IMG/VR virus record: IMGVR_UViG_3300036770_002724
Location: 62,001 to 126,000 of that record
Length of the DNA: 64,000 bases
Direction: 5' to 3' (one strand)
DNA from: a virus
The first letter of the stretch is position 1. Every line of letters starts with the position of its first letter. The position numbers were made by a program, and so were the translations under genes. This document shows positions 1-7,678 of the stretch, in pieces. The notes under the pieces are model-generated. The model was given only the letters and a program-made list of their open reading frames with translations. It was not told the DNA's origin and made no database searches.

Positions 1-372
1 GACGTGGTTTACATCAACGGCGTCGCCTTTACCGCGATTGCGGGTGCGGCGAACCCGGCGCTCCAGCAGTTCGCGGACATCACCCAGGGTGCGGCGACTC
101 CGACGGCGGTCGCCGCTTCGCTTCGGACGGCGATCAATGACGCGGCGAGCGTGGCCCTCACCGGGATGACCTCGCCGGTCGCGAACGTCGGCCCCGCGAT
201 CACGGTACGTCAGGATTCGGGAAACCAGTTCTGGTTCTCGACCAACGCTCCGGCTCGGGTGACCTTCGGAAGCCTTCCGGCGGGTGCCGCTCAGGGCGTC
301 CAGGGGTCGCAGTTGATCTCGACCTCGGCTCGGGCTGCGACCGTGTACGACGCCTCCGGCAACGTCATCTGA
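1..372 (+). CDS. Phage structural protein, C-terminal fragment (5' end outside window)
   Basis: The frame is open from the first base, so this is the 3' part of a gene that begins upstream. The visible 123 or so residues are Ala/Gly/Thr/Val-rich and look like a beta-structured virion protein. The last residues (VYDASGNVI) match the ends of the proteins at 441-1325 (VYSETGTPL) and 1728-2663 (VYDAQGNVL), so the three may be related or share a C-terminal module. A strong hairpin follows the stop. The exact virion role is not recognisable. Confidence 0.7.
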   Translation, partial: DVVYINGVAFTAIAGAANPALQQFADITQGAATPTAVAASLRTAINDAASVALTGMTSPVANVGPAITVRQDSGNQFWFSTNAPARVTFGSLPAGAAQGVQGSQLISTSARAATVYDASGNVI

Positions 373-384
373 TTGGCTCTGAAC

Positions 385-417
385 AGGGGAGGGGTTCCGT
401 GAAGGAGCCCCTCCCCT
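385..417 (+). terminator. Hairpin terminator after the partial structural gene
   Basis: A 14-bp stem (385-398 with 404-417, one G:U pair, loop GTGAA) built on AGGGGAGGGG and CCCCTCCCCT sits just after the stop codon and is followed by TGCGTTT. It is a plausible intrinsic terminator or mRNA 3'-end stabiliser; the T-run is short. Confidence 0.75.
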
Positions 418-440
418 GCGTTTACTGAGGGAGAAGAACC

Positions 441-1325
441 ATGACCCGTGCTTTTATCGTCCTGGGGCGAAACGACCTGAGCCCGAACGGTCTTCAGGTG
501 CTCGATCTGTTCCCGAACTCGTCGCGGCGGAACCTGATCTATGACCCCGCCGGACAGACGGGCTATCTATCGTTCTTCCGCCAGAACGACCTCCCGACCG
601 TCACGGGGGCCGGTCCCATCACCGCCTCCTCGACCGTCTACGGTCTTCGGGCTTACCTGCTGTCGAACATCGACAACCAGGCGGCGGGCGGCGGAAACCA
701 CAACACTCCCTCGGTCGCCAACTGCACCACCATCGCGAACGCGATTCTTTCGGCGGTCAACGCCGGGACGGCCCTTACCGCAGCCGTGGTGGACGGTCTC
801 GTGGCGGCGACGTGCGCTAACTCCGACCTCACGGGCGGGACGGCGGCAAGCTCTCAGTCTACGGGGTCCATCGTTGGGCTTCTCCGCGTGCTTTCCGGCG
901 AGGTGTACCGGCTGTCCTCGGGCGCCGTGGTGGCGGCGGGCGTCGGGGCGACCTTCGTGGGAAACGTCGGCGCTTTCGTGACGGCTCCCGACCTGACGCC
1001 TTCGACCGGCCTCGGTGGCGGGATGAACGGCGGAGCGGATCCGGCCTACGGTTTTCCGGTTGTCCGGTATCAGGCTCCGGCGCAGTCGGGGACTCGCGAT
1101 CTGACTTTCCGCAACGTCCGTCGCTTTGATGTGAACACCTATCTCACGCTGTCCGCGAGCGTAGGGGCTCTGTCGAAGCTGGATTCGGCCACCTTCTCGT
1201 GGTTCAACCCCGGCTTCACTTACGTCGCCTCGACGGGAACGGCGCTTTCGGTTACGGGCGCGAACCTCACGAGCTACGTCCAGCGGGGCGTGACCGTGTA
1301 CAGCGAGACCGGAACCCCGCTCTGA
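441..1325 (+). CDS. Virion structural protein, paralogue of 1728-2663
   Basis: A 294-residue protein whose N-terminus (RNDL at 10-13, DLFPNSS, then YDPAGQTGY) matches the N-terminus of the 1728-2663 protein (RNDL, DLFPNTS, YDPEGQTHY). Both have Ala/Gly/Thr-rich middles with an LRxLxGExYR segment and similar C-terminal residues. This shows an old duplication. A GAGGGAGAAG ribosome site precedes the ATG. No enzyme motif is seen. The composition and the structural genes nearby favour a virion component, but head, tail or fibre location cannot be decided. Confidence 0.75.
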   Translation: MTRAFIVLGRNDLSPNGLQVLDLFPNSSRRNLIYDPAGQTGYLSFFRQNDLPTVTGAGPITASSTVYGLRAYLLSNIDNQAAGGGNHNTPSVANCTTIANAILSAVNAGTALTAAVVDGLVAATCANSDLTGGTAASSQSTGSIVGLLRVLSGEVYRLSSGAVVAAGVGATFVGNVGAFVTAPDLTPSTGLGGGMNGGADPAYGFPVVRYQAPAQSGTRDLTFRNVRRFDVNTYLTLSASVGALSKLDSATFSWFNPGFTYVASTGTALSVTGANLTSYVQRGVTVYSETGTPL

Positions 1326-1336
1326 GGAAACAAAAA

Positions 1337-1693
1337 ATGTCGAACCTACGAAAGTCACTTATCCGACTCGCCCGCTCCAATCCTGAGATTCGCGAGCACG
1401 TTTTGCCTTTGCTGAAGGCTGACAAGGTTTCGAGTTTCAGAGATCCCAAGCAGATGTCCGAAGAAAAGGCGCTGGGCATGGTAGACGAGATCCTGGCTGA
1501 AGTGGGCGGGAGGGCGAAAGACAGTATAGCGTCTATCCGAGTCGAGATCAGAGAGTTCATCGAGCAAGAGCGTGCTATTGAACGGGCTTGGGAGAAGTGG
1601 GATCTGAAGGCGCTTCAAGCCTTTGGGATCTTGAGCCGCGACGAACTGCGTTTCATCGAAGAGACTTGGGATCTCTATGGGTGGCCTAGCTGA
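1337..1693 (+). CDS. Tagged accessory protein (LRxxLIRLA...LLPLL N-terminal tag)
   Basis: A 118-residue protein of unknown function. Residues 1-27 carry the tag seen in several genes of this window: LRKSLIRLA, then P and E-I-R, then LPLLK. The rest is charged and mostly helical in character. The ATG lies 11 bp after the previous stop and is preceded by TGAGGA. The gene separates the two paralogous structural genes at 441 and 1728, as if inserted between tandem copies. A longer in-frame start upstream would overlap the previous gene and is not favoured. Confidence 0.75.
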   Translation: MSNLRKSLIRLARSNPEIREHVLPLLKADKVSSFRDPKQMSEEKALGMVDEILAEVGGRAKDSIASIRVEIREFIEQERAIERAWEKWDLKALQAFGILSRDELRFIEETWDLYGWPS

Positions 1694-1727
1694 CTCCTCT
1701 TGCTCTGAATAGAAGGGTGCGTGTCTT

Positions 1728-2663
1728 ATGCCGACCGGCCAAATGTTCATCATCCCTCGGCGTAATGACCTGGTGGGGATGAACTTTTACATCACCGACC
1801 TGTTTCCTAATACGTCGCAGCGTGGGTTCTACGACCCCGAGGGTCAGACCCACTACGTCCGGTACTCGCTCGACTTCCCGGGGACGACGAACTTGGCGCT
1901 AGGGGCTTATTCTTCAGGAAGCCTGAACACGTCCCCTATCGCGGATGCGGTCGTGGAGGATACGACGGGGGGCGGGAACGATGTCTTCGCCACGCCTTCG
2001 ACCACCTACGGGCTCGCAGGATACCTTCGGGAGCGGGTGCAGCCGGGAGGTACGGCGGCGCCTCTAGCGGGCCGTATGACCGCTGCGAACGCGGTTCTAC
2101 AGGCGGCAGCAATCCAGTCGGCAGCAAACTCCGGTTCGGCATTGACCTTGGCAGCGATCAATGCCATCTTGGTGAACGTCGGGGTCGGCGGAACGGCGAA
2201 CACCGACCTGGATGGAGCGGCGTCCAGTTCGTTTGGGTCGGTTCTCGACATCCTTCGGATTCTCGCGGGTGAGACGTACCGGACGCCGGAGTTCACCATC
2301 GTCTGCAACCAGCTCAACCAGTTCCGGTCTTTGGCGGAGCGGACCACGCTGGTCGCGGGTCAGAACACGACGGTTACTGGCCAGAACTTCGTGAGCCAAG
2401 GGTACTTCGTCGGCCCGACGGAACCGGGCTACCGGCTTCTCCCGACGTACATCGAGTCCGGCTACTTTCACGTCTCGGTCGCGGCAGGCTACCTCGCCGC
2501 CCACAAGAATCCTGTGACCTTCCGCAATCCTGTTTTCGCCTATACCGCAGCGGCGGTTACCCCGTTTCTCCCTCGTGCCTATGCCTTGGACGGTACGGCA
2601 ATTCCGTCCAGTGGCACTTACCCAGTCCTCGTGGTTTACGACGCGCAGGGTAACGTGCTGTAG
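1728..2663 (+). CDS. Virion structural protein, paralogue of 441-1325
   Basis: A 311-residue protein homologous to the 441-1325 product along much of its length: RRNDL, DLFPNTSQR, YDPEGQTHY near the N-terminus, a TYGLAGYL segment, LRILAGETYR, TFRNPVF near the C-terminus, and the end VVYDAQGNVL. It has no signal peptide, membrane segment or catalytic motif. Role as a virion component is inferred from composition, duplication and neighbourhood. Confidence 0.75.
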   Translation: MPTGQMFIIPRRNDLVGMNFYITDLFPNTSQRGFYDPEGQTHYVRYSLDFPGTTNLALGAYSSGSLNTSPIADAVVEDTTGGGNDVFATPSTTYGLAGYLRERVQPGGTAAPLAGRMTAANAVLQAAAIQSAANSGSALTLAAINAILVNVGVGGTANTDLDGAASSSFGSVLDILRILAGETYRTPEFTIVCNQLNQFRSLAERTTLVAGQNTTVTGQNFVSQGYFVGPTEPGYRLLPTYIESGYFHVSVAAGYLAAHKNPVTFRNPVFAYTAAAVTPFLPRAYALDGTAIPSSGTYPVLVVYDAQGNVL

Positions 2664-2714
2664 GGCGTCTCAGTCCGCTCGCCGGGTGGACCAGAGCCGT
2701 CAACAGGACGTACC

Positions 2715-2951
2715 ATGTCTAACGAAATCCACAAGACTTCTGACATCTACTATGCGGCGTACTTGAAGGTCGCCGGGGTCACTTTTTTGGGATCGGAGAG
2801 AGACGGGGGTCGTGTCATCTTCCAGTTCGATGCCCCCGACCCCAATGTTCTTCGCGATCTCAAGACGCAGTACTTCAATCGGACGGCCAAAGTCGTCGCC
2901 ATGACCTATGCCGACGAGTGTCGGGCGATGAAGAGCCTCACGCATACCTGA
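2715..2951 (+). CDS. Small DUF5659-like phage protein
   Basis: A 78-residue protein. The start (KTSDIYYAAYLKVAGV) and the spacing of the following beta-hairpin-like part (GGRVIFQFDAP) resemble the DUF5659 family of small phage proteins. That family has no known function. AGGACG lies 6 bp before the ATG. The assignment is from memory of the KTSD-xY-x-AAxL pattern and needs a profile search. Confidence 0.7.
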   Translation: MSNEIHKTSDIYYAAYLKVAGVTFLGSERDGGRVIFQFDAPDPNVLRDLKTQYFNRTAKVVAMTYADECRAMKSLTHT

Positions 2952-2956
2952 ACCGA

Positions 2957-3277
2957 ATGGGGAGCCGGTATCTTGATTCGATGCTCCCTGGTGCTCCTCC
3001 GGTCTTCTACTTGCTCGTGGCCTCGGGCCTGTGCTTCGCCTTGAGGAGCAAGATCGACCCCCTCTATGGGCGGTTCGGAGTCCTCGACCGGACCCTCGAC
3101 TGCGCCTTCTGTACGGGCCTTCATTGTGGCTGGATAACCTGGGGGATGTTCTGGGTCGAGTCCGGCTTCACGGAGGTCGTGTCCCTCGGTTCCCTTGCCT
3201 CATGGTGTCTGGCTTGCGGGTGGTTCTGTTACCTCTCCGAGACGGTCTTTGACCGGCTAGAGAACATCCATGACTGA
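2957..3277 (+). CDS. Small membrane protein with cysteine pairs
   Basis: About 106 residues with three to four hydrophobic segments (PPVFYLLVASGLCFAL near the start, then a W/C-rich part with DCAFCTGLHCGW, and LASWCLACGWFCYL near the end). It is probably an inner-membrane protein. The CxxC and H-C residues resemble small phage membrane proteins of the DUF1360 sort, but I am not certain. A GTG at 2918 would add 13 residues and overlap the upstream gene; the ATG at 2957 follows its stop directly. The 3' end overlaps the next gene. Confidence 0.6.
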   Translation: MGSRYLDSMLPGAPPVFYLLVASGLCFALRSKIDPLYGRFGVLDRTLDCAFCTGLHCGWITWGMFWVESGFTEVVSLGSLASWCLACGWFCYLSETVFDRLENIHD

Positions 3278-3569
3278 TCGTCGAGTCCACGGGGTCTCTC
3301 TCCATGTCCCTGACGACCTTGTCGCGGGGGCGTATGCGAACGCCTTTCGGATCCTCCAAGATGAGGGGTCGGACCTCTTCCTCGATTTTTGCTCTTATTC
3401 TGAGAGGGATAAGAAGGGGGTCGTGGTGGCGAGGGTCCGCGTACACGTCTCTTTCATCGAGCACATACGGGACCGGCTCTCTTCGACCCTCAAAGAGCTA
3501 GCCGATGACACCCTTCCCCCGACCGAGACTTTCTTGGTCAAGGGGCCGGGGGAAGGAGCGTTGAACTGA
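3270..3569 (+). CDS. DUF3467-like protein
   Basis: A 99-residue protein. The central pattern YANAFRILQDEGSDLFLDFCSYSE followed by ARVRVHVSFIEHIRDRLSSTL resembles DUF3467 proteins, small beta-rich proteins found in bacteria and phages with no assigned function. The start overlaps the upstream gene by 8 bp, which suggests translational coupling, and only 1 bp separates it from the next gene. Confidence 0.65.
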   Translation: MTDRRVHGVSLHVPDDLVAGAYANAFRILQDEGSDLFLDFCSYSERDKKGVVVARVRVHVSFIEHIRDRLSSTLKELADDTLPPTETFLVKGPGEGALN

Positions 3570-3570
3570 C

Positions 3571-4524
3571 ATGTCGTTCACCCCAGGGCAAACGCTAGGG
3601 CGAGGGGATCTCGACCTGTTCCTCACGGACGCCAACGGCATCGCGACGAACGCTGCCGTCATCACCTACGCGCTCTACTATGTAGATCCGGGTCCGCCCG
3701 AGGTCGAAGTCCTCATTGGCTCTGCGACCCGGACGCCGGTCAATCCGGCCATCGGGGAGTACTACGCAGCCCTCATGGTCCCTCCGACGGCGACGCCGGG
3801 GACTTACAGGATTCGTTGGACGTTCCAGCAGTACGTCAACTCGACGCCCCAGCAGGTCGTTCAGGAGTGGCAGGTCGTTACCCCGGATACCCAGCTAACG
3901 GCGGTCCAGTATACGCCTTGTCAGACAGACCTCATCCGGAGGCTTCGGATTCTCCTTCGTGACAACAACCCCGATAAGAACTACCATTTCCGTCCGCCCC
4001 AGCACGAGGGGGCTATCGACCAGTTCAACCGCATCTTCGGTCGAATCTGGGAAGACGACGAGCTTCTCGAATACCTGGAGCGAGGGCTCGACTGGTGGAA
4101 CATGTTTCCCCCTTCGACCCGGGGTATGGACACCCTTGACAAGCTGTGCGCTGAGTATCCTGCTTGGAGGACGGCGGTCATGTGGGCGGCGATCACGCAC
4201 GCCTGTTTTGCCGTTGCTGCGAACTGGGTTGCGGACGAGTTCGATTACAGCATCGGCGGCGTTTCTTTGAGCATCGAAAGGTCGAGCAAGTACGAGTCGC
4301 TCAAGCAGAACGCCGAAGGCCAGTTCGACAAGGCCACCGAGGCGAAGGCGCGAACCGTGAAGTTCATTCGCGGTCTACAACAGCCCAAGTATGGGGTGGG
4401 CGTGCGAAGCGCCTTCGGACCATATGTAGGTAGAGGTGTGTTGAGTCCGAGGTCTTTCCTCGTTTTGCCTTTTTTCCTGTGGTTCTCGGGACTTGCGTCT
4501 TCTTCGTTGGGCTTGATGGCGTGA
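3571..4524 (+). CDS. Neck/tail-type structural protein with repeat-altered C-terminus
   Basis: A 317-residue protein. Residues 1-110 look like a beta-sandwich (GDLDLFLTDANG ... GTYRIRWTF). The helical second half contains a tryptophan-rich stretch (LDWWNMFPPSTRGMD), a hydrophobic helix (AVMWAAITHACFAVAANWVADEF) and YSIGGVSLSIERSSKYESL, a layout I associate with phage neck or tail structural proteins. The last 26 or so residues are encoded by a 76-bp element repeated at 7580-7655. They are hydrophobic and unlike the rest, so the original C-terminus has probably been replaced. Confidence 0.7.
   Translation: MSFTPGQTLGRGDLDLFLTDANGIATNAAVITYALYYVDPGPPEVEVLIGSATRTPVNPAIGEYYAALMVPPTATPGTYRIRWTFQQYVNSTPQQVVQEWQVVTPDTQLTAVQYTPCQTDLIRRLRILLRDNNPDKNYHFRPPQHEGAIDQFNRIFGRIWEDDELLEYLERGLDWWNMFPPSTRGMDTLDKLCAEYPAWRTAVMWAAITHACFAVAANWVADEFDYSIGGVSLSIERSSKYESLKQNAEGQFDKATEAKARTVKFIRGLQQPKYGVGVRSAFGPYVGRGVLSPRSFLVLPFFLWFSGLASSSLGLMA
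4447..4522 (+). repeat. 76-bp direct repeat, copy 1
   Basis: Identical over 76 bp to 7580-7655 (offset 3133 bp). This copy lies inside the 3' end of the structural gene at 3571-4524. It begins with a short hairpin (CGAGG TCTTT CCTCG) followed by a T-rich run, like an intrinsic terminator. The two copies bracket an endonuclease gene, a tagged gene and a metalloprotease gene. Confidence 0.95.
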
Positions 4525-4549
4525 CATCAAAGAAAATACGGGTAGGGGA

Positions 4550-4578
4550 TAGACGTAACTAGAATCTTCGGCTAGATT
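4550..4578 (+). promoter_or_regulatory. Possible promoter close to the endonuclease start
   Basis: TAGACG (4550-4555) and TAGATT (4573-4578) are 17 bp apart. The second box is 6 bp from the ATG at 4585, and no Shine-Dalgarno sequence is visible. This geometry resembles the five-member promoter family in the window, but the upstream TTGTGGCTAAA box is absent, so the call is weak. Confidence 0.3.
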
Positions 4579-4584
4579 AGTCGA

Positions 4585-5640
4585 ATGAGCGACCCCGTTT
4601 CTTGTCCGGCCTGTAAGAAGACGCTACCTATCAAGGGTATTCCGAAGCACGTTTCGGGTTGTCCGAGTTGGTCATCAAAGATTAGTATTCCGCCTTCCGA
4701 TTACAACTGGGACCTATATTTCAAGCGAGGCCCCTACGCGGAAGGGCTCCTCGAAGGAACTGATTGGGTACGTTGTCAATTGTGCTTCTCTGAAGGCAGG
4801 GACGCTCGTTTCAAGAGAATGATGGACCATCTCAAGAAAGTTCATTCCCTTACTGAAGAGTCTTACCTCGCGTCCTATCCCGGAGCCTCTGTACGGATTG
4901 AAGGTACTCGCCAAAAACGAGAAAAGACAGTCCGTGCCCGGTACGGTGTTGAGAACGTCTTTCAGGCAATTTCCGTAAAACGGGAGATTCGCGATTCGAT
5001 GATTCGGAACTACGGGGCTCCGAGTCCTTTGCAGGTCCCGGCCTTACGGGCGAAGGTCGCAGCGACTAATCTAGAACGCTTCGGAGTCGAAAATCCTTTC
5101 GCCTCACCAGAGGTTCAAGCGAAGATCCGAAAGACGAACCTTGATCGTTTCGGGGTAGCGAATCCGAATCAGTCTCCGGTTTTTCGGTTAAAAACGATTG
5201 AGAGCAACATTCAGAAATACGGATCTCCCGTACCTCAAGGCTTCGGATTAGAACGCAAGACCCGCCCCGAAGAGATCGTGGACGCCTTCAAAATTGAAGG
5301 TCTCTACTACACCGGAAATCGATCATATTGGGTTCGATGCGAGGGAGGAGACGGCGTCCCTAAGAACCGCAACCCGGACTTTGTGGTCTACGCGCCGGAG
5401 CAAATCGCTCTCGTCAATTCGGGAACCCCGCCCAACGAAGTCCGAACGAATAAGATCGTCGAGGTTATAGGCGATTGGTGGCATCGCGAAGAGATTGTAG
5501 GTCTTCCGCGAGACGCATACGTCGCTTCGAGGATTAAAGAGTATGCTTCGATCCGAATCTCCTGCCTCGTCATCTGGGAGTCGGAGGTCAAGACTCAACC
5601 CGAGGAGGTTCGGGCTCGGCTAGCGGATTGGTGCCGGTAG
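4585..5640 (+). CDS. Homing endonuclease, zinc-finger plus Vsr-like nuclease
   Basis: A 351-residue protein. Residues 7-26 (CPAC ... H ... C) and about 64-86 (CQLC ... H ... VH) look like zinc fingers. Residues 105-210 hold tandem units of the form NxERFGVENPFASPEVQAK, as in DNA-binding modules of free-standing homing endonucleases. The C-terminal 130 residues contain NPDFVV, KIVEVIGDWWH and ISCLVIWE, the pattern of Vsr/EDxHD-type nucleases. The family cuts a target site and promotes copying of its own gene. The gene is visibly AT-richer than its neighbours and sits beside the 76-bp repeat, which fits lateral arrival. Confidence 0.8.
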   Translation: MSDPVSCPACKKTLPIKGIPKHVSGCPSWSSKISIPPSDYNWDLYFKRGPYAEGLLEGTDWVRCQLCFSEGRDARFKRMMDHLKKVHSLTEESYLASYPGASVRIEGTRQKREKTVRARYGVENVFQAISVKREIRDSMIRNYGAPSPLQVPALRAKVAATNLERFGVENPFASPEVQAKIRKTNLDRFGVANPNQSPVFRLKTIESNIQKYGSPVPQGFGLERKTRPEEIVDAFKIEGLYYTGNRSYWVRCEGGDGVPKNRNPDFVVYAPEQIALVNSGTPPNEVRTNKIVEVIGDWWHREEIVGLPRDAYVASRIKEYASIRISCLVIWESEVKTQPEEVRARLADWCR

Positions 5641-5678
5641 TCCGTTGTTGGTCTAGGGGGTTCGACGAAATCGCATAA

Positions 5679-6464
5679 CTAGCGCGTAGCTAGGTGGGTC
5701 TCGACCTTTCTCACCGCTTCGGAGAGGCGTTTCGACAGGTCCTCGAAGGTTGCCCCCGACACCGTGCTATCGCGAAACAGCTTTTTGTGTTCGGGTCTTT
5801 TCGGGGTGATCGTGAGTTTATAGGCCCCTTCCTTCCCCGTGATCCGGATACTCCCGTTCCCGAAAAAGTCTTCTCCCTGGCGAACAATCAACGCTTTCTG
5901 TTCGTTCAGGGTCGGACCCTTCCGCTCTTTGATTTTCTCCGGAAGGGGTTCGATCTCGACCCATTCCCCATCTTGGCTCACCGCGTAAAGGGGAAGCTGA
6001 TGGAGGTAGGGGTCGGATGAACTGAGGGCTTTTTTCCCTGTAAGGTTTTGCTGTACTTTGATTCCTGCCTTGAGCGCCCCCGATTTGTTCGATGTCTTCG
6101 TGAAGACGAGCCACGCCTTTCGATTCCAGTAGCGGACGCTAGGTTCCGCGAGAAGACCGAGTCCGGCGGGTTTGATGAGCGGACGGGCGTCTAGTACCTG
6201 GGAAGGGCTTCCCATCTTGCGCTCGATCTCGGAGATCGCCCTGGTCGTAGGGGGTGAGGGGTCTTCCTCTCCGACGTCGAAGAATTCAAAGCCGTCGAAA
6301 GCGGAGGTTTTTTCTCGCGGTCCTTCTCGTCGGGGGCCTGATGAAGTTCGACTGTTCCCTGTAACGGTAAGTTCTCCGCCTCTCTTTTTCAGCAGAGGGA
6401 GGAGTTGGGATCGAAGCTCAGGTTTGGAGAACGCGAGACGGATGACCTTGGACCGTAGGCTCAT
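5679..6464 (-). CDS. Tagged accessory protein, 261 aa
   Basis: A protein of unknown function that begins with the shared tag: LRSKVIRLA at 3-11, PELR, then LLPLLKK. Residues 28-90 are low-complexity and charged; the rest is a soluble mixed alpha/beta sequence with no motif I recognise. Its codon bias and GC look like the phage average. It lies within the segment bracketed by the 76-bp repeats, on the opposite strand to both neighbours. Confidence 0.7.
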   Translation of the reverse strand: MSLRSKVIRLAFSKPELRSQLLPLLKKRGGELTVTGNSRTSSGPRREGPREKTSAFDGFEFFDVGEEDPSPPTTRAISEIERKMGSPSQVLDARPLIKPAGLGLLAEPSVRYWNRKAWLVFTKTSNKSGALKAGIKVQQNLTGKKALSSSDPYLHQLPLYAVSQDGEWVEIEPLPEKIKERKGPTLNEQKALIVRQGEDFFGNGSIRITGKEGAYKLTITPKRPEHKKLFRDSTVSGATFEDLSKRLSEAVRKVETHLATR

Positions 6465-6555
6465 ATACGCAGGGTTCTATAGAAGGGCGAGCGGAGGGGA
6501 TCAGACGTTACGGGATTCGGATTCGTCATTATTCTTTCTCTAGCGTCTTTTAGGT

Positions 6556-7500
6556 ATGCGTCATCGTCAAGCGGCTCGACCGATTACAATTGACAAGTCC
6601 CTAATTAACTCCATCATTCATTTTCTCGTTCCGGAAATCGAGAAATGGCTAAGGCGTCGTCCGGATCAGGACTCTCCGATTGGGTCTGTTCGCAATATCG
6701 CTAAGGACGACCTTCGTGTCGAGACGGCGGACGGGTATCGCTCGCGCAACGTGAAGGTTTATGTCCACGCGCGCCCGGCTGGGTCCAAAATCAAGGGGGT
6801 GGGGTTGGCGGTTGTCGGAGGGAAGGCTCAAAAGTATTCCGACAATACTTTTGATATCCAGTTGTTCATAAACGGCGACCTAAGCCCGAAAGAGTATCTG
6901 GTTCCTAGGGAATTTTTCGGTCAACCAGTCTTTGATCGCATGGGTTGGAGGAATACCAGCCTCACTAATCTACCTCACGGGCTATACATGACTCTGATGC
7001 ACGAGGTCACCCACATCGCAGATTTTCTCCTCAACGAACGCATTAAGCAAACGTACTCCTCCAAAGAAGTGGAGGGGAAGCTCGACTCGGATCCCTCTGT
7101 TCTATCAATGTACTACAACGACCCGCTTGAGGTTCGGGCGAAAATGCAGGAGATCGCGGATGACGCGGTGCGTCTGGCCAAGCAATTGCGCCCGCTTGTA
7201 GACGGCTCTAATCAGAGGCTAATGGACACAATACTAAGGCTCAGTTCTAGCTGGCAGGAGATCGAAAAGGAGCTTACGCCCCGGAACCGGGCGCTTATCT
7301 TGAAGGCAGTCTACACCGAACTCGATGATAGGGATCTTCTTTTTGCAGACAGCCCCGCTCCGCGTATCGCCTCTCGGTACGCCCGGCGTCTACTCCCCCT
7401 ATCTTCTTCGTCTAACATGAGCGATCTACGTTCTCGTCTGGTCCGCCTCGCTTACGCTCGTTCGGACCTTCGACCCCACTTGCTTCCTCTTCTTCGGTAA
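6556..7500 (+). CDS. Zinc metalloprotease-like protein with C-terminal tag
   Basis: A 314-residue protein with the zinc-binding motif HEVTH at 149-153 inside a hydrophobic helix (MTLMHEVTHIADFLL). A later acidic residue in DPLEVRAKMQE could be the third ligand, as in HExxH families. Residues 272-277 read RIASRY, and the last 27 residues (288-314) are the shared tag, LRSRLVRLA, then LRPHLLPLLR, here at the C-terminus instead of the N-terminus. The substrate is unknown. It could act on host or virion proteins. Part of the 3.1-kb repeat-bracketed segment. Confidence 0.75.
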   Translation: MRHRQAARPITIDKSLINSIIHFLVPEIEKWLRRRPDQDSPIGSVRNIAKDDLRVETADGYRSRNVKVYVHARPAGSKIKGVGLAVVGGKAQKYSDNTFDIQLFINGDLSPKEYLVPREFFGQPVFDRMGWRNTSLTNLPHGLYMTLMHEVTHIADFLLNERIKQTYSSKEVEGKLDSDPSVLSMYYNDPLEVRAKMQEIADDAVRLAKQLRPLVDGSNQRLMDTILRLSSSWQEIEKELTPRNRALILKAVYTELDDRDLLFADSPAPRIASRYARRLLPLSSSSNMSDLRSRLVRLAYARSDLRPHLLPLLR

Positions 7501-7559
7501 GCTGCTGAACGGCCCTCCTATCTTCCGGGTTGGGGTCTCGTTCCTTTCACGTTGGCGCA

Positions 7560-7608
7560 AAGCGAGTTCGATTCGCTTCCCGAGGTCTTTCCTCGTTTTG
7601 CCTTTTTT
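7560..7608 (+). terminator. Double hairpin with T-run between convergent genes
   Basis: Two adjacent hairpins, AAGCGA/TCGCTT (7560-7565 with 7573-7578) and CGAGG/CCTCG (7581-7585 with 7591-7595), followed by TTTTGCCTTTTTT. They lie between the 3' ends of the metalloprotease gene and the minus-strand gene at 7679, as expected for an intrinsic terminator. The second hairpin is the left end of the 76-bp repeat. Confidence 0.6.
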
Positions 7609-7655
7609 CCTGTGGTTCTCGGGACTTGCGTCTTCTTCGTTGGGCTTGATGGCGT
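7580..7655 (+). repeat. 76-bp direct repeat, copy 2
   Basis: Perfect copy of 4447-4522, here intergenic between convergent genes. Flanking sequences of the two copies do not match, so the 76-bp unit itself is what was duplicated or transferred. Recombination between copies would remove 3133 bp and leave one copy. Confidence 0.95.
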
Positions 7656-7678
7656 AACGGAGGATCGACTAAACGGCT

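Noticed and set aside
3122-3136. TTGTGGCTGGATAA, resembling the promoter upstream box
   Set aside because: It lies inside a coding gene, lacks the AAA end and has no TAGCTA 17 bp downstream.
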